Below, in pieces: positions 45,012 through 53,036 of a stretch of 64,000 nt of DNA. The position numbers and the translations under genes are program-made. Every line of letters starts with the position of its first letter. Position 1 is the stretch's first letter. This DNA comes from Bacillota bacterium (lineage in GTDB: Bacteria; Bacillota; Clostridia; Lachnospirales; Lachnospiraceae): the NCBI GenBank assembly GCA_023413555.1, contig JAEZPG010000017.1:32448-96447 (forward strand), given 5' to 3'. The notes beneath the pieces were generated by a model. It had not been told where the DNA came from. It made no database searches and saw nothing but the letters and a program-made list of their open reading frames with translations.

Positions 45012-46436
45012 ATGTTACAAAAACTCTTTAAATTAAAAGAGAACAACACAAATGTTAGAACAGAAATTATTGCAGGTATTGCTACTTTTATGACCATGGC
45101 ATACATACTTGTTGTAAACCCAATGACCATTGCAAATATCAATGCTGGAGCAAGCGTTCAGCTGAATAATGCTGTATTCCTTGCAACTGCTATCTCTGCT
45201 GCAATTGGTACTTTATTTATGGCTTTCTTAGCTAATAAGCCTTTTGCATTAGCTCCTGGAATGGGATTAAACACTTATTTCGCATCTATTGTTGCACTTA
45301 TCATGGTAGATACAAAACTAAGTTATGATGAAGCTTTCCAAGGTGGGTTAGCTATTATCCTGATTTCTGGTATCTTATTTACCGCACTGACACTTTTTAA
45401 AATACGTGAAAAGATTGTGGATGCTATCCCAACCGGAGTACGTTTCGGTATCACTGCAGGTATTGGTTTAATGTTAGTGAATGTCGGTTTAAGTTCTGCC
45501 GTTTATGGTGAGAAAGGTGATAGCTTTACTATTATTGGTTTCTTCTCTAAAGGTGCAAGAGATACCCACACTGCAATGGAGGCTGCAGGTGCTAACTATG
45601 CCTTATTAATCGTATATATTATTACTTTTTTTATTGGTTTATTTGCGATTGCAGTTTTAAATCATAAGAAGATAAAAGGATCCATTCTCTATGGTATGAT
45701 AATCTCTGCCATTGCTTATTTCATTGGTGGCTCAATGATTGGAGAAGATGTATTTGCTCCTTTAAAGAATTCTTCTTTCCTTCCACAGTTTGGTGATTTA
45801 GCTGACAAAACCTTATTTAAATTTAACTTCTCTGCATTATTTGAAATGGGTGCATTAGCAGCTATTATGACAATCATTACTTTCTGTATGGTAGATATGT
45901 TTGATACCATTGGTACATTACTTGGTACTGCTGGGAAAGCTGGTATGTTAGACAAAGATGGTAAGATGGAAAATATGGGCAAAGCTCTTCTTTCTGACTC
46001 TCTTGCTACTTGCGTTGGTGCATGTACAGGTACTTCTACAGTAACTACCTTTATTGAGTCAGCCTCCGGTATTGAGGAAGGTGGAAGAACTGGATTAACT
46101 CCTGTAGTAACAGCCATCTTGTTCTTAGCTTGTATCTTCTTAGCTCCTGTAGCTGCTATTATACCAGCTCCCGCTACTGCTGCCGCCTTAGTGTTTGTTG
46201 GTGTTTTGATGCTCAGTTCTTTACAATTCATTGATTATACAGATTTTTCTCAGTCCGTTCCAGTTGTACTTATGTTAGCATTCATGATGCTTACAAGCAG
46301 CATTGGAAATGGTATTGGTATCGGCTTAATCACTTACTCAATCATCAAGCTTTGCACTGGTAAGTATAAGGATGTATCCATTATTACTATTATTCTTTCA
46401 CTGCTATTTATCGCTAAATTCTTTATCATTTACTAA
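45012..46436 (+). CDS. NCS2-family purine permease (AzgA/PbuG-like)
   Basis: A 474-residue membrane transporter with about 12-14 helices. The NCS2 signature of the AzgA subgroup is visible: TEIIAGIATFMTMAYILVVNP at the start, LAPGMGLNTYF, and TCVGACTGTSTVTTFIESASGI. Its likely substrates are hypoxanthine, guanine or adenine. It is monocistronic with a promoter and strong terminator. Confidence 0.94.
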   Translation: MLQKLFKLKENNTNVRTEIIAGIATFMTMAYILVVNPMTIANINAGASVQLNNAVFLATAISAAIGTLFMAFLANKPFALAPGMGLNTYFASIVALIMVDTKLSYDEAFQGGLAIILISGILFTALTLFKIREKIVDAIPTGVRFGITAGIGLMLVNVGLSSAVYGEKGDSFTIIGFFSKGARDTHTAMEAAGANYALLIVYIITFFIGLFAIAVLNHKKIKGSILYGMIISAIAYFIGGSMIGEDVFAPLKNSSFLPQFGDLADKTLFKFNFSALFEMGALAAIMTIITFCMVDMFDTIGTLLGTAGKAGMLDKDGKMENMGKALLSDSLATCVGACTGTSTVTTFIESASGIEEGGRTGLTPVVTAILFLACIFLAPVAAIIPAPATAAALVFVGVLMLSSLQFIDYTDFSQSVPVVLMLAFMMLTSSIGNGIGIGLITYSIIKLCTGKYKDVSIITIILSLLFIAKFFIIY

Positions 46437-46452
46437 GTATTTAGATACAAAT

Positions 46453-46492
46453 TAAGCCCTGTTCTAGGAATTCCTAAAACAGGGCTTTTTTC
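46453..46492. terminator. Terminator between the permease and cold-shock genes
   Basis: AAGCCCTGTTCTAGG / CCTAAAACAGGGCTT with a four-base loop and a T-run. It is convergent, so usable by both genes. Confidence 0.85.
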
Positions 46493-46505
46493 TATAGTTG
46501 AAAGG

Positions 46506-46709
46506 TTATGCTACAGAAACGTTAACTGCCTGATCACCACGAGCGCCTTTAGTTACATCATAAGTAACTTTTTGGCCTTCCTGTAAAGTTTTGAAACCAT
46601 CAGTCATAATTCCTGTGAAGTGAACGAAGATGTCCTCGCCAGTTCCATCGTTAGTGATAAATCCAAATCCTTTTTCTGAGTTAAACCATTTTACTGTACC
46701 TTTGTTCAT
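46506..46709 (-). CDS. Cold-shock domain protein
   Basis: A 67-residue CSD protein with the RNA-binding motifs KGFGFIT (RNP1) and DIFVHF (RNP2). Such proteins bind single-stranded RNA/DNA and act as RNA chaperones. A putative promoter about 255 bases upstream would give a long leader, as in cold-inducible csp genes. SD TTAGGAGG. Confidence 0.96.
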   Translation of the reverse strand: MNKGTVKWFNSEKGFGFITNDGTGEDIFVHFTGIMTDGFKTLQEGQKVTYDVTKGARGDQAVNVSVA

Positions 46710-46886
46710 GAAAGATACCTCCTAAATAATATTCATACTTTGCATGTTAATTCTATAAACGGAGGAATCTATTCCGTTACTCGCTTACGATAACTAGAAC
46801 TCAGGTAAACAGGTGTAGCCAATTAACTCTGTGTTTCTGTTATTGCTTTATAACAATTGTTGTGACACAACCTTAGTTATAAAAAA

Positions 46887-46996
46887 ATTCACATCAATTG
46901 TACGTCATATTACTGAAAGACTTACAATACTGATGTGAATCAAATCAACATATAAAATACTACTGTCAGTGTAACATTAGTATAATCTAATGTCAA
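46887..46996 (-). promoter_or_regulatory. csp promoter and long leader with an inverted repeat
   Basis: Minus strand TTGACA (46996-46991), 17-base spacer, TACACT (46973-46968). Downstream, ATTCACATCA and its complement (46931-46940 and 46887-46896) are 34 bases apart and could fold in the leader or bind a protein. The leader to the ATG would be about 250 bases. Beyond the promoter to 47037 nothing else is seen. Confidence 0.5.
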
Positions 46997-47037
46997 GGTA
47001 ATGTATTATTTTTTGTTAGACATAATTTTACAATTTC

Positions 47038-47898
47038 TCAGTCGTTTGGTCTTTGATAAAAATTACCTTGTATCTGATAGGATTTTACTATGTTAATAAA
47101 TGCCTTTTCATCTACTTTTTTTATTACAGATACTACCTGACTGATTTCATCACTAGATACTACAGAATACAACATAGCTCTCTCCTGATTCTTATACAAC
47201 CCAGTTCCTTTAAACAATGTAGCATCATGATGAGTAGCAATTCGAATCTGTTCATACACTTCATCAGGATTATCCGTAATAATCCAAAGTGTTTGTTTCT
47301 GGTATTTGCGGTATAAGAATTGTACTGTAATTGTGTTTACATACTGATAGATAATAGAATACATGGCTTTTTCCCAACCAAATATTAAAGCCGCAATTAT
47401 TAAAATTACTGCATTTCCCATTAAGATGTAATTCCAAGCATCCACTCCATATCGCTCTGATACAAAAATAGAGATAAAATCTGTCCCACCACTAGTGGCA
47501 TTATTCCAGAGACAGATACTGATCGCAAAGGCAGTAATAACACCACCAAAAACACAGATTAGCATCACATCATAGGTAATATTAAAAGAAGGCATGAGAT
47601 CAGTAAATAAACTGGTGAGTAAAATCATCAATCCAGAATACAACGTAAACTTCTTTCCTATAAAACGGTAACTCAATACGGCAGGGAAAACATTGAGAAT
47701 AATGTTTACTGCACTGAATGGAACCGTAAGATTAAGATATTTTTTACATATTTCCTGAATCAGGATGGTTAATCCTGTAAAACCACCTGGAATCAAATTT
47801 CCTTGATGAACAAAGCTATTCAGGTTAAATGCCATAATTGCTGCTGCAATTACGATAAGGGCAATTCTCTTAACTTCCCTAAATTGAACCCTTTTCAT
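47038..47898 (-). CDS. YitT-family membrane protein (DUF161/DUF2179)
   Basis: A 286-residue membrane protein: about five helices carrying the YitT block FVHQGNLIPGGFTGLTILIQ and WNNATSGGTDFISIF, and a C-terminal cytoplasmic DUF2179 domain (~residues 205-280). The function of the family is unknown. Upstream in-frame starts exist (47934), but AAAGGAG lies seven bases before the ATG at 47898. A small membrane ORF lies directly upstream. Confidence 0.9.
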   Translation of the reverse strand: MKRVQFREVKRIALIVIAAAIMAFNLNSFVHQGNLIPGGFTGLTILIQEICKKYLNLTVPFSAVNIILNVFPAVLSYRFIGKKFTLYSGLMILLTSLFTDLMPSFNITYDVMLICVFGGVITAFAISICLWNNATSGGTDFISIFVSERYGVDAWNYILMGNAVILIIAALIFGWEKAMYSIIYQYVNTITVQFLYRKYQKQTLWIITDNPDEVYEQIRIATHHDATLFKGTGLYKNQERAMLYSVVSSDEISQVVSVIKKVDEKAFINIVKSYQIQGNFYQRPND

Positions 47899-47920
47899 CC
47901 TATGGCTCCTTTCCATCTTA

Positions 47921-48013
47921 CTATCTTCCCACATTCTGTAAGCAAAAACTCAATACAATAATGAGCGCACAGCCAATTACTAAAGCAACTGCGTATTTCG
48001 CATATTTTTTCAC
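47921..48013 (-). CDS. 30-residue single-helix membrane microprotein
   Basis: A GTG-started frame preceded by AAGGTGGTG encodes MKKYAKYAVALVIGCALIIV and ends in LSFCLQNVGR. Charged N-terminus, one hydrophobic helix, short polar tail: a typical small membrane protein. It lies 22 bases upstream of the yitT start, so it may be translated from the same message, perhaps as a leader or partner. It is short, so the call is moderate. It resembles no family I know. Confidence 0.5.
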   Translation of the reverse strand: MKKYAKYAVALVIGCALIIVLSFCLQNVGR

Positions 48014-48114
48014 AATAACACCACCTTATCTTTCAGTTGCATTATATACAGAATTATACTAAAAAGCAATTAATTCGTTAAAGCACTGTATGGCGTATCC
48101 ATCAGTCATTCCCG

Positions 48115-49311
48115 CTATATAATCAAAATTGCCTGTATATACAGTTCTCTGGTCTCCAAACGACGATAAATTTTCTGATTATCGTACGTACAACTCTTGG
48201 ATAGTCGATTATCTCTTATGCTTTCAGGAACAATTTCCCCAATATAGTCTTCTTCACAATATTTAATAATATAGTCGAAGAATCCTTTGTAGAGACAGTC
48301 TCCCTTATTGCAGGAGGAATAAAGATTCTCCAAGGTAGTCTCTCCTAAGTAAAGTTCCAGTAATGCACTAAAAATACTTTCCAGCACCAACTTACTATAC
48401 TGAACAAAATACTCTAGACGTTCACTGGAGTAGATTTTTCGAATATTAAAATCTTTTACCTCACTCATTAGCTCTGCTCTACCTTCTGAAAGACAGATTC
48501 CTTTATCTATAGCACTGTTTTCAACAATGTCAGTAATAAAATCATGCATAATAACAGATGTATTCAGAGAAGCATGCTTGTATTTAAGTGCAAGGTGCCC
48601 AAGGTCTTTCATATCCTTTATAGTAATTATCTTTAACTGCAAGGCATCCTCAATATCTCTACCTAAGTATGCGATTTTATCGGCAATTTTCACAACGCAA
48701 CCTTCCCAGGTATACGGCTGTATCTTCCCTGGCTGTGCAATAGTTGTAAGGTCTACTGCTTCATTTCTAGGATATAGTACAGCATCATTAACTTCTCCGC
48801 AATGGGAAATGATACCATCACGTACAGCATAGGTAAGATCCATGTTCATATTTTTTCTGTCAGGAGATTGCAAAAGTTCGATGGAATCTACCATTCTAAG
48901 GCCATTCTTCTCGTGCCAGAAGGCTTGCTGTGGTAGATATCTTGACTTTATAGCTCCAATAATCTTCTCTCCTGAGTGACCAAAGGGAGCATGTCCCAAG
49001 TCATGCCCCATAGCAATTGCACGTGTTAGCTCACAGTTTAACCCTAACGCATTAGCTACCGTGTAACTTACAGATTCTACATGAGCTACATGCTCCATTC
49101 TGGTGCAGATATGATCATTATGGGTATTGAAAAATACCTGTGTTTTATGCTTCAGCCTACGAAACGCAAGACTATGTAGGATTCTAGTATAATCTCTTGC
49201 AAATTCACTTCTGATATCATTATTTCGGTGGTAAAGTTCGGTAGAACGACTTATGGCCTCATTCCACTTTGAATGGCCCTCTTTCATAGCAACTGACTGA
49301 AACTGATTCAT
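48115..49311 (-). CDS. dgt: dGTPase-like HD-domain triphosphohydrolase, C-terminus frameshifted
   Basis: 398 residues in the intact frame. It is a deoxynucleoside triphosphohydrolase homologue: RRLKHKTQVF, TRMEHVAHVESVSYTVANAL, and the HD motif AMGHDLGHAPFGHSGE are present. The frame ends at 48115 after RRLETRELYIQAILII. In another frame the sequence continues TVYTGNFDYIAGMTDGYAIQ and on to a stop at 48059-48061; DYIAGMTD is a conserved C-terminal block of this family. So a one-base shift near 48130-48170 probably removes the true C-terminus (about 25 residues). It could be a real mutation, a recoding site or a sequence error. SD AGGAGG. Confidence 0.85.
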   Translation of the reverse strand: MNQFQSVAMKEGHSKWNEAISRSTELYHRNNDIRSEFARDYTRILHSLAFRRLKHKTQVFFNTHNDHICTRMEHVAHVESVSYTVANALGLNCELTRAIAMGHDLGHAPFGHSGEKIIGAIKSRYLPQQAFWHEKNGLRMVDSIELLQSPDRKNMNMDLTYAVRDGIISHCGEVNDAVLYPRNEAVDLTTIAQPGKIQPYTWEGCVVKIADKIAYLGRDIEDALQLKIITIKDMKDLGHLALKYKHASLNTSVIMHDFITDIVENSAIDKGICLSEGRAELMSEVKDFNIRKIYSSERLEYFVQYSKLVLESIFSALLELYLGETTLENLYSSCNKGDCLYKGFFDYIIKYCEEDYIGEIVPESIRDNRLSKSCTYDNQKIYRRLETRELYIQAILII

Positions 49312-49347
49312 AGCCCTTACCTCCTATTCTCATTGCTCTATACTTTA

Positions 49348-49376
49348 ATTATACAACAGTAAAAACAATAGTCCAA
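49348..49376 (-). promoter_or_regulatory. Promoter of the dgt-like gene
   Basis: Minus strand TTGGAC (49376-49371), 17-base spacer, perfect TATAAT (49353-49348), about 40 bases before the ATG. The -35 is poor. Confidence 0.4.
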
Positions 49377-49602
49377 TGCAAATAAATAGTATCTTCTATC
49401 CTTCCATCTTTCTAATTACATTAATATTTTATATAGGACAAACCAATCAGCATCTTACCTCACAGAGATAGAATTATGTAAGACTATAGATCAAATATAT
49501 CATAATACCCCATAATATACCATATTATAAGAGAATTTTATTATATGATACGATATAGTATACCTACCACACTTTGTATCTTCCCATATATTTTACAAAA
49601 TA

Positions 49603-49660
49603 AGATTTTTCGAAAAAAATCTATATATGCATTGATAATATTTCAAAATTATGGTAAACT
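49603..49660 (+). promoter_or_regulatory. GH43 promoter with an upstream dyad
   Basis: TTGATA (49632-49637), 17-base spacer, TAAACT (49655-49660). Nine bases upstream, AGATTTTT (49603-49610) and AAAAATCT (49615-49622) form an inverted repeat that could bind a sugar-responsive regulator. The rest of the 380-base gap (49377-49602) is AT-rich and shows nothing else I can name. Confidence 0.5.
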
Positions 49661-49694
49661 ATTCATATTTATGATAAAGAAAAGGAGAAAAAGT

Positions 49695-50678
49695 ATGCAA
49701 AAACACAGCAAGCAAAATGAGCCTTTGGTATCTCATATTTTTACAGCTGATCCATCTGCACATGTATTTAACGGTAAGCTTTACATCTATCCTTCTCACG
49801 ATTTAGATCATAATGGAGAAGACAATGATAATGGTGATCAATATAAGATGGAGGATTATCACATTCTTTCTATGGATGACATCGATGCTCCTTGTATTGA
49901 TAATGGAGAAGCTCTACATATGAAGGACATTCCATGGGTAAGTAAACAGATGTGGGCACCAGATGTTGCTTATAAAGATGGTACCTATTATTTGTTCTTT
50001 CCAGCTAGAGACAAAGATGGCATTTTCCGCATAGGTGTAGCAACCAGCGAAAGCCCTGTTGGACCATTTACTGCTGAGCCTAATTATATTGAAGGAAGCT
50101 ATAGTATTGATCCTGCCGTGCTAATGGAGGATGATGGAAAGGGCTATATCTACTTTGGTGGTCTTTGGGGTGGTCAATTAGAACAATGGGCTGGTAATGT
50201 ATATAACCCTAATGGCACGGAACCTCCTAAGGGCGCTCCAGCATATGGACCAAGAGTTGCAGAGCTAAGTGATGACTTAAAGTCCTTTAAGTCCGCTCCT
50301 GAGGAAATTCTAATTGTTGATGATGAAGGCAACCCTCTTACTGCTGATGACGAAGAAAGACGTTATTTCGAAGGTCCTTGGATTCATAAGTATAATGGTG
50401 ATTATTATTTATCTTATTCTACTGGTACTACACATTATTTGGTTTATGCAATCGGAAAAACTCCTAAGGGACCTTTCACTTACAAGGGTAGAATCTTAGA
50501 ACCTGTCATTGGATGGACAACGCATCATTCCATCGTGGAATTTAAGGGTAAATGGTATCTATTCTATCATGATTCCTCCTTATCAGGTGGTGTGAATCAT
50601 AAACGTTGTGTTAAGTTTAGAGAGTTAAAATACAACGAAGACGGAACTATTCAGCCTATGGATCCGTACAAAGACTAA
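49695..50678 (+). CDS. Glycoside hydrolase family 43 protein (xylosidase/arabinofuranosidase-like)
   Basis: A 327-residue five-bladed beta-propeller enzyme. The general-base Asp (D19) is in HIFTADPSAHVF, the pKa-tuning Asp in SIDPAVLMEDDGKGYIYF and the general-acid Glu in YFEGPWIHKYNGDYYLSYS. No signal peptide, so it probably cleaves imported oligosaccharides. The long upstream extension of the open frame is not translated: AAAGGAG lies before the ATG at 49695. Substrate (xylan or arabinan side chains) cannot be fixed from sequence. Monocistronic, own promoter. Confidence 0.93.
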   Translation: MQKHSKQNEPLVSHIFTADPSAHVFNGKLYIYPSHDLDHNGEDNDNGDQYKMEDYHILSMDDIDAPCIDNGEALHMKDIPWVSKQMWAPDVAYKDGTYYLFFPARDKDGIFRIGVATSESPVGPFTAEPNYIEGSYSIDPAVLMEDDGKGYIYFGGLWGGQLEQWAGNVYNPNGTEPPKGAPAYGPRVAELSDDLKSFKSAPEEILIVDDEGNPLTADDEERRYFEGPWIHKYNGDYYLSYSTGTTHYLVYAIGKTPKGPFTYKGRILEPVIGWTTHHSIVEFKGKWYLFYHDSSLSGGVNHKRCVKFRELKYNEDGTIQPMDPYKD

Positions 50679-50816
50679 CAACCCTATAAGAACATTCTGG
50701 CTTTTATTTTTGTTGACGTTTGTGCGGTGATTATCTTACCGATACTGTGCCTTGATATTTGGTTATGGGTGTGGATGGTGATAATCGCCGCTAACAAACT
50801 GAGCAATATTTTCTAA
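50679..50816 (+). other. Possible fragment of a membrane protein
   Basis: Directly after the GH43 stop and in the same frame, the DNA can be read as a hydrophobic, Trp-rich stretch (VDVCAVIILPILCLDIWLW, then a tail ending NKLSNIF) to a stop at 50814. There is no convincing start except a GTG at 50727 without ribosome site. It could be the tail of a decayed membrane protein or chance. The remaining bases to 50967 hold nothing clear. Confidence 0.25.
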
Positions 50817-50967
50817 GGATTTATTTGCCAACGCAAATTTGAACGCTACATACAACGGCAAATAAATTATCAATATTACTTGACACTTTCTCCTATATAA
50901 AATCCATAAGAATAAGGTTTCAACTTCATATATTCTATAATAAAGAAACATTTCTAAAGGAGTCTAG

Positions 50968-51741
50968 ATGAAACCAAAAACAAAATTGATTATTAAAATA
51001 TCAGTCGTCACTGCATTACTAGCAATGGCATATTCCGTTTTTGCTTCCTTAAACGGAAGTATGATTAAAAAGTTCGTAATAACATCAAAAGTCAAAGACT
51101 ATGTTGCAAAAACCTATATTGGACAGCCTTTTGAGGTGGAATTCTGCCAATACAATTTCAAAACTATGAGTTATTATTGTTATGTTCAATCAACAGCCAG
51201 TGAGGATACTCATTTTACGGTATGGGAAGATGAGGACGGTATGGCAGATGATTACGAACGTTCAGTGACCGGACGAGAAAATACGTTGTTCAGACTTAGT
51301 GTTTCGCTTAGTGAATATGTGGAACAACTATTCCGTAGCATCTATCCGCACCCAACATCAAATGTTTTCTGTGATACCAGCGAGAATGTAAGCGAGAAAG
51401 AAATCTCACAGCTTACGCTTGATATGCCTTTTGACGTAAAGAATTTCCCCCTATCGACTACATTGATGGTTTGGGTGGAAACCTCCAATGAGAAACCAAC
51501 GTGGGAAGAACTTGGCATACGTTTCCGTGAACTTGAGGAACTAACACGGGATGAATTGCCTTGTGTAGAGTATTACTCGATTTGGCTTCAGGACAAATAC
51601 GTCGAGAAAGACGGTGAGTTGCAACCCGCTAATTATAACTCCGAAGTATGTGCGTATAACGTGCCAAGAGAAGTTATCATCGGCAACAATCTAGAAGATT
51701 ATCTTTCAAAAGTAAAAGCGGCACTTGAAGCAGATCTTTGA
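50968..51741 (+). CDS. Membrane-anchored protein of unknown function (YfjL-like)
   Basis: 257 residues: an N-terminal membrane helix (residues ~7-28), then an extracytoplasmic region with the block YIGQPFEVEFCQYNFKTM and YYCYVQSTASEDTHFTVWED, resembling Bacillus YfjL-type proteins; the rest is acidic with no motif I know. Base use looks less AT-rich than the neighbours, and it lies in a patch with gene fragments on both sides, which suggests transfer. SD AAAGGAG precedes the ATG. Confidence 0.6.
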   Translation: MKPKTKLIIKISVVTALLAMAYSVFASLNGSMIKKFVITSKVKDYVAKTYIGQPFEVEFCQYNFKTMSYYCYVQSTASEDTHFTVWEDEDGMADDYERSVTGRENTLFRLSVSLSEYVEQLFRSIYPHPTSNVFCDTSENVSEKEISQLTLDMPFDVKNFPLSTTLMVWVETSNEKPTWEELGIRFRELEELTRDELPCVEYYSIWLQDKYVEKDGELQPANYNSEVCAYNVPREVIIGNNLEDYLSKVKAALEADL

Positions 51742-51748
51742 GCAAGTA

Positions 51749-51900
51749 CTAAGGGAGAGACCTTGCCGCTGGAAAATATATAAAAACGCTCAGCTTATTA
51801 TCACTGTATTGAATGGCTACTTCCCCATTCATTTGTTCCACCAAAGCTTTTGCGATGCAAAAGGCCACTTAATCTTTCGTCAAGACCAAGTGGCTAATAG
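51749..51900 (-). pseudogene. Remnant of a sensor histidine kinase ATP-binding domain
   Basis: On the minus strand the frame ending at 51749 reads CIAKALVEQMNGEVAIQYSD, then NKLSVFIYFPAARS, which is how the last ~35 residues of kinase HATPase domains look (GLGL-x-IAK-x-LVEQM-G, then the final strands). Just upstream the frame has stops, but the other frame gives DERLSGL, so one shifted base restores a GLCIAK reading. The rest of the kinase is gone. Confidence 0.5.
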
Positions 51901-51953
51901 GTTTTGTATCAATATAACTCTTCCCAATACATTCAATGGTAATAATTTGTTGT

Positions 51954-53024
51954 TTAGGTTAATACGGAAGGACATAGTTTTTTAAGAACATCCTTTACTG
52001 TTGTAATCTCTCTTTGCAAATACGTCTTTCCTCCACAAAACAGAAGTCCTTCCTCCACATTTCCTTTTACCGCTCGAATTAAGGCATCAGCGATACAATA
52101 TCTGGTTTCCTTCGGATTGCAAGTATTAATGCAATTCTTACAGCCTGTGGTAGGCACACGTCCACTACTTATTCTTTGTAAAAAGGTGTTGTTTATGGCT
52201 CGCCCAGGTAAACCTACAGGACTTTTGATTATGACAATATCCTCTTCTTTACAATTAATATATGCTTTCTTATATGCATCATGAGCGTCACATTCTTTTG
52301 TAGTAACAAAGAGACTTCCTACCTGTACCCCATCGGCTCCTAAAGACATATACTCTTCCACTTCCTGATGATTTTGTATGCCACCAGCACAAAAAACAGG
52401 AATTCTCTTTTGATATTTATCTTCGTACACTCTTACTAATCCTATAATTCTCTTAATCTCATCACTATAGCTGTACTTCTTATAATACTCTAATTCTTCT
52501 TCATGAAACCCAAGATGACCTCCTGCTTCTGGGCCTTCTATTACTACAAGATCAGGACATACCTGTTGCTTTTTATCCCAAAACTTTAGTATAATTTGCG
52601 CTGCCTTAAGGGAAGATACAATAGGTGCTAGCATAGTTTTACTTCCTTTCGTTAAAGCTGGAAGTTCTATTGGCAGGCCTGCTCCAGAAATAATCATATC
52701 TATTCCATGTCTCACAGCCTCTTTTACATACCTGGCGTATTCCTTCGTTGCCACCATGATATTTATCCCTAGTATGCCTTCTGGAGCAATCAACCTTGCC
52801 CTTTTTATATGTTCTCCAATCATCTTTATATTAGTCTCTAGCGGATTCTTATTATATTCTGGTTCACTAAATCCAATCTGAGCAGCAGAGATTACTCCAA
52901 TTGCCCCTTCCTTTGCAACAGCTCCGGCAAGAGAACTTAAACTAATACCTACGCCCATTCCACCTTGCATGACTGGATATTTTAATTCTTTATTTCCGAT
53001 TATTATGATGGTACACCTCCACAA
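51954..53024 (-). CDS. FabK-like NAD(P)H-dependent flavin oxidoreductase (nitronate monooxygenase family)
   Basis: A TIM-barrel FMN enzyme of about 350 residues: VMQGGMGVGISLSSLAGAV, IISGAGLPIELP, EGPEAGGHLGF, CAGGIQNHQEVEEYMSLGAD and, near the end, a Cys-rich stretch CKNCINTCNPKETRYC. It belongs to the FabK/nitronate monooxygenase group and closes the fab operon. Start is odd: the frame opens with TTG at 53024 with no ribosome site before it, whereas GGAGG lies just inside, six to nine bases before ATC/ATA codons at 53009 and 53006, where family members normally begin. A second enoyl reductase or a distinct oxidase role are both possible. Confidence 0.85.
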   Translation of the reverse strand: MWRCTIIIIGNKELKYPVMQGGMGVGISLSSLAGAVAKEGAIGVISAAQIGFSEPEYNKNPLETNIKMIGEHIKRARLIAPEGILGINIMVATKEYARYVKEAVRHGIDMIISGAGLPIELPALTKGSKTMLAPIVSSLKAAQIILKFWDKKQQVCPDLVVIEGPEAGGHLGFHEEELEYYKKYSYSDEIKRIIGLVRVYEDKYQKRIPVFCAGGIQNHQEVEEYMSLGADGVQVGSLFVTTKECDAHDAYKKAYINCKEEDIVIIKSPVGLPGRAINNTFLQRISSGRVPTTGCKNCINTCNPKETRYCIADALIRAVKGNVEEGLLFCGGKTYLQREITTVKDVLKKLCPSVLT

Positions 53025-53036
53025 TACTATAAGAAG

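Noticed and set aside
45716..46231. Minus-strand open frame of 171 codons inside the purine permease
   Set aside because: Ala/Pro-rich shadow of the transporter; the plus strand carries unmistakable NCS2 motifs.
48115..48170. Programmed -1 frameshift in the dgt-like gene
   Set aside because: No X-XXY-YYZ slippery heptamer or downstream pseudoknot was evident in the overlap of the two frames; mutation or sequence error is simpler.
50763..50951. Minus-strand open frame of 62 codons
   Set aside because: No ribosome site or family resemblance; it overlaps the plus-strand membrane fragment and neither is convincing.
51725..51985. Plus-strand open frame of 86 codons overlapping the end of the YfjL-like gene
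   Set aside because: It overlaps the upstream gene and lacks a ribosome site; the minus strand gives a readable kinase tail instead.
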